The position numbers were made by a program, and so were the translations under genes. The notes below the pieces were generated by a model. The model was not told the origin of the DNA. It saw only the letters and a program-made list of their open reading frames with translations, and searched no databases. DNA of 6,860 nucleotides from CAIXDN01 sp964482085 (GTDB taxonomy: Bacteria > Patescibacteriota > Patescibacteriia > 2-12-FULL-60-25): the NCBI GenBank assembly GCA_964482085.1, contig CAYZVS010000021.1, positions 1 through 6,860 on the forward strand, read 5' to 3'. This document shows positions 1-5,400 of this stretch, piece by piece (position 1 is the first letter of the stretch; each line of letters starts with the position of its first letter).

Positions 1-377
1 GGTCTAACTGTTATGTGAAGGACATCCAGAAGATCAAGACGACGATCAAAAATCCGTTTCTGACAACGCTGCTCGAATCAAAGGGCAGGAACACCGACGA
101 GACGTGGCGCGACATCCGCGATCATGACGGTTCGGTGCAACACCTGGAGTGGCTGAGCGACCAGGAGCGCGAGACGTTCAAAACGTATCCCGAGATCGAG
201 CAGATGGCGATCATCCACCAGGCGGCCATCCGTCAGGAATTCATCGACCAGGGGCAGTCGCTCAACGTGATCATCCACCCGGACACGCCGGNNNNNNNNN
301 NGCTGTACTACCAGCACAGCATGAACGCCGCGCAGCAGTTGAACCTGAAAAAGGCCTGCAAAGCGTGCGAGGCCTGA
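1..377 (+). CDS. Class I ribonucleoside-diphosphate reductase, alpha (large) subunit, C-terminal part; 5' partial, contains gap
   Basis: This is the end of the catalytic subunit that reduces ribonucleoside diphosphates to deoxyribonucleotides in the cytoplasm. The frame is open to the left window edge (first full codon at base 3) and reads SNCYVKDIQKIK at once, so the GTG at 15 is internal and the true start lies outside. Visible family signatures are SNCY, KNPFLTTLLESKGRNT, GSVQHLEWLS and QGQSLNV. After the gap, LYYQ carries the adjacent tyrosine pair that in E. coli NrdA (Tyr730/731) passes the radical from the small subunit. The tail CKACEA holds a CxxC pair matching the C-terminal shuttle cysteines that re-reduce the active site. 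Ten Ns at 292-301 replace about 18 residues expected from the family; frame is kept across them, possibly by chance. No small-subunit gene (nrdB/nrdF) follows in the window. nrdA versus nrdE cannot be decided from this piece. Confidence 0.93.
   Translation, partial: SNCYVKDIQKIKTTIKNPFLTTLLESKGRNTDETWRDIRDHDGSVQHLEWLSDQERETFKTYPEIEQMAIIHQAAIRQEFIDQGQSLNVIIHPDTPXXXXLYYQHSMNAAQQLNLKKACKACEA
292..301. other. Assembly gap (run of 10 N)
   Basis: Ten consecutive undetermined bases lie inside the ribonucleotide reductase coding frame. A round run of ten is typical of a scaffolder placeholder rather than a measured distance. Family comparison from memory places roughly 18 residues between the HPDTP segment and LYYQ, but the gap leaves room for only about four, so the true missing length is probably near 50 bases. 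This is an estimate from family knowledge, not a measurement. Confidence 0.95.
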
Positions 378-391
378 GGCGCCTTCATTGC

Positions 392-406
392 TGACGATAA
401 TCGTCA
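392..406. repeat. Perfect 7-bp inverted repeat after the reductase gene
   Basis: TGACGAT-A-ATCGTCA is a perfect 7-bp inverted repeat around a single central base, 15 bases after the reductase stop codon. An outer pair AGGCG (377-381) and CGCCT (407-411) could extend it across a one-sided bulge. No T tract follows on the plus strand, so it is not a canonical intrinsic terminator. The tiny centre suits a protein-binding palindrome or transcript-end structure. Its function is unknown. Confidence 0.4.
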
Positions 407-512
407 CGCCTGATGTATTTCCGGCAGTCCGGCCACGTATACCTGACCGATAACACATGTGTCGCGACTGATCCACTCCACCATCGGACCATAGGATCAC
501 GGACATTCGAAA

Positions 513-552
513 GCCGGGGCAGCACGCGTCATGCGCGCTGCCTCTGGCCGGT
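513..552 (-). terminator. Candidate hairpin terminator after the 130-aa gene
   Basis: GGCAGCACGC (518-527) pairs with GCGCGCTGCC (533-542) over ten bases with a single A/C mismatch and a five-base loop. An outer GCCGG/CCGGT block (513-517 with 548-552) lengthens the stem. On the minus strand it begins at the stop codon of the upstream hypothetical gene, the position expected of a terminator between convergent genes. The following T tract is only three bases long, so intrinsic termination is plausible but weakly supported; it may act in both directions. Confidence 0.45.
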
Positions 553-944
553 CAAACTTTGTGCCCGCATTCGCGCACTTTCTTCACCGCTTCTTTCGCG
601 ATGAAGCCGTGGATCATCCTCTGAGCCTCTGGAACATCGGACAATCTCTTTGCGGGAGAATCGTAGTTATGAACTAATCTCCGCCATTCTTCATATGATT
701 CGACGATGAATCTTTCTTCGTCGGAATCGGAGACATGCGTTTCTGTCAGGGCATAGAAAAGCAAGTTCTCGGCTATCAGTCTGGCGCATTTGGACAGCAG
801 CAAGGTGCGCTCGAGCGGGTCGGGATGAAGGGGCGTAAAGTCGACGCCTCCCTCCTGCCCGCCGTCGAATGCATCTTGGGCGAGGAATGACCTGATTTGC
901 ACCCTGCCCGCGATGACGTACATGTCTTCTGTAAATTCATCCAT
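552..944 (-). CDS. Hypothetical protein, 130 aa
   Basis: I do not recognise this protein. It reads MDEFTEDMYVIAG at the start and ends KKVRECGHKV. It is soluble, rich in charged residues and predicted mostly helical, with no signal peptide, membrane segment or obvious catalytic motif. A leucine-rich stretch (LERTLLLSKCARLI, then AENLLFYALTE) may form the helical core. The ATG at 944 is chosen because GGAG sits six bases upstream on the coding strand, the clearest ribosome binding site in the window. An in-frame GTG at 959 has no such site and would add five residues. The gene stands alone: convergent with the reductase gene, with a candidate hairpin at its end and a possible promoter some 70-100 bases upstream. 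That it is a gene rests on the SD, the uninterrupted frame and the flanking signals. Confidence 0.6.
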   Translation of the reverse strand: MDEFTEDMYVIAGRVQIRSFLAQDAFDGGQEGGVDFTPLHPDPLERTLLLSKCARLIAENLLFYALTETHVSDSDEERFIVESYEEWRRLVHNYDSPAKRLSDVPEAQRMIHGFIAKEAVKKVRECGHKV

Positions 945-950
945 ACGTTG

Positions 951-954
951 CTCC
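951..954 (-). promoter_or_regulatory. Ribosome binding site of the 130-aa gene
   Basis: On the minus strand this reads GGAG, six bases before the ATG at 944. It decides the start codon against the in-frame GTG at 959. It stands out because the four operon genes to the right have no comparable SD. Confidence 0.6.
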
Positions 955-1005
955 AACACATTTCTGCAGGCGAACGAAAACGGGCGATAATGAAAAGATC
1001 AACCG

Positions 1006-1018
1006 GGCTATGGTAGCC
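1006..1018. repeat. Small inverted repeat, possible operator
   Basis: GGCTA-TGG-TAGCC is a 5-bp inverted repeat with a three-base centre. It sits across the weak -10 candidate upstream of the 130-aa gene. It may be a repressor site or simply chance; short repeats of this size occur by accident. Confidence 0.25.
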
Positions 1019-1042
1019 TAACATGTTTATGTATATTGTCAA
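1015..1042 (-). promoter_or_regulatory. Possible sigma-70-like promoter for the 130-aa gene
   Basis: On the minus strand a perfect TTGACA -35 hexamer lies at 1042-1037. Sixteen bases on, at 1020-1015, comes TAGGCT, which matches only three of six -10 consensus positions. The -10 box overlaps a small inverted repeat (1006-1018), which would suit an operator. The -35 match is good and the -10 is poor, so this is tentative. Confidence 0.3.
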
Positions 1043-1057
1043 TGTTGTTCTTCGCCT

Positions 1058-1213
1058 CTATTTCTTGCGCTTCCCGTGCAACAACATCTCCAGCGCGTGA
1101 TCGAACGAGCCGGCACGGACGATCTCGCCGGCATTGACGAAGAATATCTCCCCGGCGTTCTCAATCGTGTTCAGGCGGTGCGCGATGATGACCTGCAGTT
1201 CCTTAATGCAACG
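1058..1213 (-). pseudogene. C-terminal remnant of an ABC-transporter ATP-binding domain
   Basis: The minus strand reads KELQVIIAHRLNTIENA, continues FFVNAGEIVRAGSFDHAL and ends LLHGKRKK at a TAG (1060-1058). This is the H-loop (switch histidine in IIAHRL) plus the last strand-helix element of the nucleotide-binding domain of an export-type ABC transporter. Everything upstream is missing: an in-frame TGA lies at 1216-1214, and no Walker A, signature LSGGQ, Walker B or D-loop is seen in the ~100 bases before it. Even the usual spacer before the H-loop looks shortened. About 50 codons remain, so the product could not bind or hydrolyse ATP. No start codon or SD is credible. This is a truncation scar by rearrangement or a misjoin at about base 1208. 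Confidence 0.8.
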
Positions 1214-1319
1214 TCATTTGAATATAGGGCAGCTCTGCTGTAGTACGAGGTGCGAATACATTTCTGAATTCCTATGTGAACTTGGTTGGGAATGGAGGAT
1301 GTTTTTCGACATGCCCCGA

Positions 1320-1940
1320 TTACAGAATAAGAACCTCCCCGTCACGCACCGCTTTGAACGGAATCTTCATTTTTTCGCAGAGCTCGATCTCTTTGTCGAT
1401 ATCCGCTGATTCACCATGATCTGAATCGAAGTGCGGCATGAATGCGAAATCGATAAGCCCGAGGCCGTCCCACATGACTTCTTTGCAGTCGGGATACGGT
1501 GTTTCCGTCGGATCGTCGACAATCTGGTAGCACTGCAAAGAGGGGGACAGGACGCATCCGGCTGCACTGTAGCCCGCGTAGACAAAGTCTTCCCGGTTTC
1601 GCAGCTCCTGCACCAGCAATTCATCCAGGCCGGAGAGCTTCATCGCCTGACGCAATACAAAGGTGTTCCCGCCCCGGATCCATATACCGTGTAATTCTTT
1701 GAGCTTCTCGCGCAATGCATCTTTTTTACCGAAATACATCCGAAGGTCCAGCAGCTCAACTTCAATTTCCAGCTCTCTGAGGTCTTTCATGTCCCGCTCG
1801 GTCACTTCCCCAGAGATGATGGGATCCGCTTTTGTAAAATCACCGGCATTCGGAATGTAGCCTACTTTTTTAAGTACAAGAAACTTCTTCAATACAGCAA
1901 CTTCATTCCCCACCCGATATGACGAAAGATAAAACTTCAT
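1320..1940 (-). CDS. Peptidase S51 family protein (dipeptidase E-like), 206 aa
   Basis: This is a cytoplasmic serine peptidase-like protein of the class I glutamine-amidotransferase fold. The family type, E. coli PepE, cleaves Asp-X dipeptides; cyanophycinase is a relative. Visible motifs are the N-terminal strand MKFYLSSYRVGN, IRGGNTF (residues 88-94), the nucleophile elbow GYSAAG with Ser125, an acidic pair D142-D143, and MPHFDSD with His170. These match the Ser/His catalytic set of S51, and the length is close to PepE. The ATG at 1940 is chosen because the family begins at this strand; a TTG at 1955 would add five residues. No SD precedes it. TACTAT six bases before the ATG could be a -10 box giving a leaderless message, though no -35 is visible. 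The gene stands alone between an ABC remnant and a plus-strand scar. The substrate is unknown. Confidence 0.88.
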   Translation of the reverse strand: MKFYLSSYRVGNEVAVLKKFLVLKKVGYIPNAGDFTKADPIISGEVTERDMKDLRELEIEVELLDLRMYFGKKDALREKLKELHGIWIRGGNTFVLRQAMKLSGLDELLVQELRNREDFVYAGYSAAGCVLSPSLQCYQIVDDPTETPYPDCKEVMWDGLGLIDFAFMPHFDSDHGESADIDKEIELCEKMKIPFKAVRDGEVLIL

Positions 1941-2053
1941 ATCTGCATAGTACAATAGTTCATTGATGTGGATGTGACTGGGGAGGAGGGTCAGCTTCGA
2001 GAGCTACGCAGCCCAAGTTTCCTCCGCGTCTTGAGCGCGAACAGGGCACGGCG

Positions 2054-2185
2054 ATGTCTCCTCTTTATCAGCCTCCTGCACACGCACTGTTCCAATCGGC
2101 ATCGCGTGCGATGAAGGAGGAAGAGGCAATCTTCTATCGGATTCGCATTGAGCAAAAAACCGGAAAACACGTTCAGTACGATTGA
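2054..2185 (+). CDS. Possible small ORF or remnant of an upstream gene, 43 aa
   Basis: The frame runs from MSPLYQPPAHAL to IEQKTGKHVQYD and stops 17 bases before the ATG of the dehydrogenase fragment at 2203. It is open further upstream to about 1967 without an ATG, so it could be either a small gene or the tail of a larger lost gene. The C-terminal half (KEEEAIFYRIRIEQKTGKH) looks protein-like with ordinary codon use. I recognise no family and see no SD. It is listed because its strand and spacing fit an old plus-strand operon now reduced to pieces; it may be non-coding. Confidence 0.22.
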   Translation: MSPLYQPPAHALFQSASRAMKEEEAIFYRIRIEQKTGKHVQYD

Positions 2186-2202
2186 TCGCCCCCCGTTTCT
2201 CA

Positions 2203-2322
2203 ATGTCTTCCACTCCAAACATTGCTTTCCTCGATGTCGAAGAAACTGATCGACCACTCGTCAGGAAGTATTTCCCCACCGTCGTCTTTGTTGATGCAGA
2301 CCTGCGGGATGGCCGCAGCTGA
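2203..2322 (+). pseudogene. N-terminal fragment of a D-2-hydroxyacid dehydrogenase
   Basis: The plus strand reads MSSTPNIAFLDVEETD, then LVRKYFPTVVF and VDADLRDG, and stops at 2322. It aligns with the first ~36 residues of the intact dehydrogenase at 2538-3581 (MPDIAFLEVDKEDQ, LIKDRFP). P, IAFL, V, D, L, FP, L and D are conserved, about one third identity by eye. It is therefore a diverged paralogue, not a recent copy. Only the first strand and helix of the catalytic domain remain; the NAD-binding domain and the Arg/Glu/His catalytic residues are absent. Homology stops near base 2305, where an out-of-frame nitroreductase sequence begins. No SD is visible. The fragment cannot be an active enzyme. 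Confidence 0.7.
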
Positions 2323-2530
2323 GCATATGCTGCTTGGAGCGACCGTGATGGAGATCGGAAGCTGCTGGGTGTCTCTCTATCGTTGCAATGCGCATGAGAT
2401 TCTCGAGCTTCCGATGCATGAGATCGTGGTTGGAGGCCTCATGCTCGGCCACTACAAACGAGGTGAGGAACATGGGCATGACGGCCATGAACGCGATCCG
2501 CTCGATGGGATGTATACCTTCCACGAATAA
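2309..2530 (+). pseudogene. C-terminal fragment of a nitroreductase-family flavoprotein
   Basis: In the frame starting at base 2309, the plus strand reads AAAEHMLLGATVMEIGSCW, followed by EILELPMHEIVVGGLMLGHY, and ends DPLDGMYTFHE before TAA (2528-2530). This is the typical end of FMN-dependent nitroreductases: the AAxxMLLAA helix, the GSCW motif, the hexxLglP turn, the hydrophobic strand ending in LGY/LGH, and the closing K/DPLDE-like segment. The N-terminal half with the FMN-binding arginine/serine region is missing. The same frame runs back to an ATG at 2222, but there it is only a shifted reading of the dehydrogenase fragment. The piece was therefore fused out of frame, presumably by a deletion that removed the end of one gene and the start of the next. 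Seven bases separate it from the convergent intact dehydrogenase. Confidence 0.72.
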
Positions 2531-2537
2531 ATATTAC

Positions 2538-3581
2538 TCACGCAGAGTGCTGTTTCCATGGGAGCGACTTCACTTCTTTCCAGTTGATATCAGACCGGCT
2601 GCTCTGCACTTTTGGAAGATCGCAGACGACATTCAACGGATGGACAACGTGTTCCGGCTCCTTACCCTGCATCCACTGTTCGATGCTTTGGAAGCTATCC
2701 AGAAACATGCTCTTCATCGAATCATCGGCATAGAAGGCAATGTGCGGAGTTGCGACGACGTGGGGATGTAAGATGAGTTCCTTGTTCTCCGCAAAATTTT
2801 GCTCATGCTCCAGGACATCGAGGAGAGCATAGGCAATCTTCCCGCTTTTCAACGCATCGAGGAGCGCATGGGAGTCCATAAGAGAGCCGCGAGCGGTATT
2901 CACGAGCACTGCGCCATCCTTCATCTGATCAAACGCCTTGGCATTGATCATATGTTCCGTTTCCTTCGTGTCGGGCACATGGAGCGTGATGATGTCGCTC
3001 TGGCTGAGCATCTGATCGAGTGAGACGTACGTCACTCCCAACCTATCGACAATTTCGAGGGTGCGGCACTGATCAACGCCCAGAATCTTCATTCCGAAAC
3101 CGTGAGCAATCTCGGCGACCCTCCTGCCGATCTTGCCGGTGCCGACAATCCCGATGGTTTTCCCACGCAGTGCCATCCCACGCAGTCCGTGATAATCGAA
3201 TGTCCCGCTCTCCACTTTCTCATGACCTTCGGGAATATGGCGCAGCGTCGATAGAAGCAGAGCGAAGACGTGCTCCGCGATGACATGGGAGCCGTAATCT
3301 GGGACGTTGCAGACAGTGATCCCGTGTTCTTTGCAGGCTGCCACGTCGATGTGATCGTAGCCAACGGAGCGCGTGCAGAGGAGTTTTAGCTTCGGAAGCT
3401 TCCCGAGAATGTCTTTTGTGAAATGCGTATTGATGAAGCACGAGACCGCTTCGGCATCGTTGCAGGCATCGATAAGCTTCTGGTCTTTTAGTACGCCATC
3501 GTGCATGGTCGCGCTCGGGAACCGGTCTTTGATAAGGCTCTGATCTTCTTTGTCTACTTCAAGGAAGGCGATGTCGGGCAT
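2538..3581 (-). CDS. D-2-hydroxyacid dehydrogenase, NAD-dependent (D-lactate dehydrogenase-like), 347 aa
   Basis: This is a cytoplasmic NAD(H)-dependent enzyme that interconverts 2-keto acids and D-2-hydroxy acids; D-lactate from pyruvate is the likeliest reaction. The catalytic domain opens MPDIAFLEVD and includes RSVGYDHIDV (71-80) and VPDYGSHVIAEHV (93-105). The Rossmann motif GIVGTGKIG is at 144-152, with an acidic residue D170 at the end of the second strand, favouring NAD. The catalytic triad is Arg231 (NTARGSL), Glu260 (DVLEHE) and His280 (TPHIAF). The last ~35 residues extend beyond the usual end and are charged. The ATG at 3581 is preferred because the paralogous fragment at 2203 aligns there. 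A TTG at 3623 overlaps the stop of the preceding gene as TTGA, would add 14 residues and may be used by coupling. Neither start has an SD. It is the last gene of the operon. The substrate is inferred from family only. Confidence 0.93.
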   Translation of the reverse strand: MPDIAFLEVDKEDQSLIKDRFPSATMHDGVLKDQKLIDACNDAEAVSCFINTHFTKDILGKLPKLKLLCTRSVGYDHIDVAACKEHGITVCNVPDYGSHVIAEHVFALLLSTLRHIPEGHEKVESGTFDYHGLRGMALRGKTIGIVGTGKIGRRVAEIAHGFGMKILGVDQCRTLEIVDRLGVTYVSLDQMLSQSDIITLHVPDTKETEHMINAKAFDQMKDGAVLVNTARGSLMDSHALLDALKSGKIAYALLDVLEHEQNFAENKELILHPHVVATPHIAFYADDSMKSMFLDSFQSIEQWMQGKEPEHVVHPLNVVCDLPKVQSSRSDINWKEVKSLPWKQHSA

Positions 3582-3619
3582 GAGAGGGGGGAAGGGATAG
3601 TTTTCTGATGTGGATGGGC

Positions 3620-4318
3620 TCAACCGATCATATACCGACGCGACTCCGACTCGTAAAGCAGCCGAGAACCTGTCGATTCGAGGAAGTCGATGATCGTTGT
3701 GGCGACGCTTTCCGGGCTCTGCATGACTTTCTCTTTCTGCTGAAGCTTCTCACCCTCCACCCCGAAGCGGGCGAGCGGCGTATCCACCGGACCTGGGAAG
3801 ATCGTCTTCACGGTGTATTGCGGATACCCGTGGGAGATGTTTTCCGCGAGTTGCGCGACCGTCTGCTTTGCAAGCGTGTAAAGCCCGGGGTTAGCAGAAC
3901 GCTGGAGTGCGTGGACGGAGGACATTTGCACAATCAGCGCGTGGGTCGAAAGTTTCGCCTGTGCTTCACGGAGCATGAGCCAGGCTCCTTTGACATGCAC
4001 GCTGAAAAGCGTGTCGAAATCATCCTCGGAGGCATCGAAGATCGTCCCCCTGCGCATCAGGCCTGCGTTATTGACGAGGACGTGGATTGGGCAGGGCACC
4101 TGTTCCATTCCTCGCCGAAGCTCCTCACTCTTCGTAAGGTCAGCCACGATGGAATGAACACCTGCCGTCCGCACGGGAAAGGGCGAGAGGTCGAACGAAT
4201 ATACCGTATTGCCCTTCCGCGCGAGTTGTCGGGCGATGGCCAGGCCGATGCCGCTGCTGCCACCGGTCAGGACGATTGTCTGGCCGTGCAAGGCCGTTGC
4301 TCTGGCTTCGCTCTTCAT
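3620..4318 (-). CDS. Short-chain dehydrogenase/reductase (SDR), 232 aa
   Basis: This is a classical SDR oxidoreductase, cytoplasmic and NAD(P)-dependent. It shows the cofactor motif TGGSSGIG (18-25), an acidic residue after the second strand (SFDLS, D43) that favours NAD over NADP, and D60 in VADLT. NNAG is at 83-86 and the catalytic set is Ser134 (QMSSVH), Tyr147 and Lys151 (YTLAK). FPGPVDTPLA (174-183) is the usual loop after the active site. The length is typical of the family. Its ATG overlaps the stop of the upstream thioredoxin-like gene as ATGA, so translation is probably coupled; its own TGA touches the alternative TTG start of the dehydrogenase downstream. The substrate cannot be read from the sequence; sugars, ketones or lipid intermediates are all possible. 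Co-occurrence with a D-2-hydroxyacid dehydrogenase suggests a two-step carbonyl reduction, but that is inference. Confidence 0.93.
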   Translation of the reverse strand: MKSEARATALHGQTIVLTGGSSGIGLAIARQLARKGNTVYSFDLSPFPVRTAGVHSIVADLTKSEELRRGMEQVPCPIHVLVNNAGLMRRGTIFDASEDDFDTLFSVHVKGAWLMLREAQAKLSTHALIVQMSSVHALQRSANPGLYTLAKQTVAQLAENISHGYPQYTVKTIFPGPVDTPLARFGVEGEKLQQKEKVMQSPESVATTIIDFLESTGSRLLYESESRRYMIG

Positions 4319-5400
4319 AGGAGCCGGAGTAACTTCTCGACGTCCACAACCCTATCGTACCGCCGTCCACCGAAGAGGAGGGTGGGGATTTTGATCGTCC
4401 GTATGCGTGTCTCCACGATCTTGCGCTGCGCATCCAGACTGTCTTTGATCTCCTGTGAAGCGGCAAGAGCCGCGATGCGCTCGATCTCCGCGTCACTGTA
4501 GCCGATTTCTTTCAGGAGCTGACTGAGTGTCCGCTGCGCATCTGCCGTCATCATGCCGATATTGAACTTCGCCTGGAGATCCACGTCATTTCCTTCGGGC
4601 TCCGCGAATATTTTTCCAAGCAGCTGCCAGTCGGGAGCGATAGACGCATCACCATGGGTCAGCGGTACGCGCTTCGTTGCTTCGATATAGGAAGCCATAA
4701 GTGGTGAGTGCGGAAACTTGTATCCCCCTGTTCCACTTTTGGGAATGGGATACAGGAGATAGGACACGTTGACCCGATCCATCACATCAGCATCCTTCAT
4801 ATTCTTCGTGAGCTTCTTGCAGAACTTGCAGCCAGGGTCGATCACCTCCAGCGCGTAGGGCTTACTCTCATCAAGCGCGTGGTAGAAGGTTTTAGTGGGG
4901 CCGAGGTATTCCTGTGCATCCCACGTCTTCAATCTGTCGGGGATGCGGGTAAGAGTTTCTCCAAAGCGCACGAAGGGACCAACTGCCCACTCGCCAAGGC
5001 GGTTCTCTTCCATCGCTTGCACGAAGCCGAGTGACGCTTGGTCGATGCTGCACGCCTCGCCCGAGAGCGAGCAGGATTCCGCGCTTCTCGGATCGCAGGT
5101 GTCGTAGACCCAGAGGTTGAGACCGGCATTGGCGACGTACAGCAGGCTCCAGATGCTGAGCACGACGAAGAGGAGGGAGAGCCAGTCGATCCATCGATTG
5201 AGGAACCGTGCGAGGCGCGGGCGGGTGAAGATGAGCTTTCCCACGAGTTTCCCTTTCATCTCCTCGCTGAAACTGATATCGCAGGGGCGCAACGTGATGC
5301 GACGGAGGACGCAGTGCCACGCTTTCGCCGCGAGCGGACGGAAAGAAGCGGAGAAGATCGCCAGAATGGCGAAGACGATGAAGGCGGCGATGCAGAACAT
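4315..5400 (-). CDS. Membrane-anchored thioredoxin-fold (Dsb-like) protein, 361 aa
   Basis: The protein begins with a hydrophobic segment (1-20), then a basic stretch, then a second hydrophobic helix (about 71-92). After these comes a large, presumably extracytoplasmic, domain. This carries CKFC (191-194) in the context VIDPGCKFCKKL, like the active site of DsbC/DsbA thioredoxin-fold proteins. IKIPTLLFGG (336-345) supplies the cis-proline loop (Pro339) opposite the CxxC. Between the second helix and this domain lie three cysteines (102, 110, 117) that could form a structural or redox disulfide. The likely role is thiol-disulfide exchange at the outer face of the membrane; reductase, oxidase and isomerase cannot be told apart. 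The ATG abuts the TAA of the upstream desulfurase gene with no gap, and the TGA overlaps the SDR start. No SD is visible. The long N-terminal two-helix region is unusual for simple Dsb proteins. Confidence 0.82.
   Translation of the reverse strand: MFCIAAFIVFAILAIFSASFRPLAAKAWHCVLRRITLRPCDISFSEEMKGKLVGKLIFTRPRLARFLNRWIDWLSLLFVVLSIWSLLYVANAGLNLWVYDTCDPRSAESCSLSGEACSIDQASLGFVQAMEENRLGEWAVGPFVRFGETLTRIPDRLKTWDAQEYLGPTKTFYHALDESKPYALEVIDPGCKFCKKLTKNMKDADVMDRVNVSYLLYPIPKSGTGGYKFPHSPLMASYIEATKRVPLTHGDASIAPDWQLLGKIFAEPEGNDVDLQAKFNIGMMTADAQRTLSQLLKEIGYSDAEIERIAALAASQEIKDSLDAQRKIVETRIRTIKIPTLLFGGRRYDRVVDVEKLLRLL

Noticed and set aside
78..506. Minus-strand frame across the reductase gene
   Set aside because: It is antisense to a clearly recognised gene and runs through the N gap.
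413..604. 63-codon plus frame after the reductase
   Set aside because: No SD or motif, and it covers the terminator-like hairpin and the end of the convergent gene.
1134..1409. Plus frame spanning the ABC remnant and the end of the peptidase gene
   Set aside because: It crosses two minus-strand features with recognised motifs; the central part (1214-1319) shows no coding character on either strand.
1959..2110. Plus frame with IDVDVTGEEGQLREL considered as a gene fragment
   Set aside because: It is short, has no SD or start in context, competes with two other frames, and I cannot match it to a family.
1991..2279. Two overlapping minus-strand frames of about 90 codons
   Set aside because: They are antisense to the dehydrogenase fragment and the small plus ORF; no SD, no motif, and the composition is rich in Arg and Cys.
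2261..2524. Minus-strand frame beginning at a GTG just after the D-2-hydroxyacid dehydrogenase stop, with a hydrophobic start and many His/Met
   Set aside because: At first it looked like a small membrane protein, but the opposite strand reads as a nitroreductase C-terminus, so this is its shadow.
3608..4501. Long plus-strand open frame (297 codons) across the SDR and the end of the Dsb-like gene
   Set aside because: It is antisense to two genes with clear motifs on the minus strand; its own translation has no recognisable motif.
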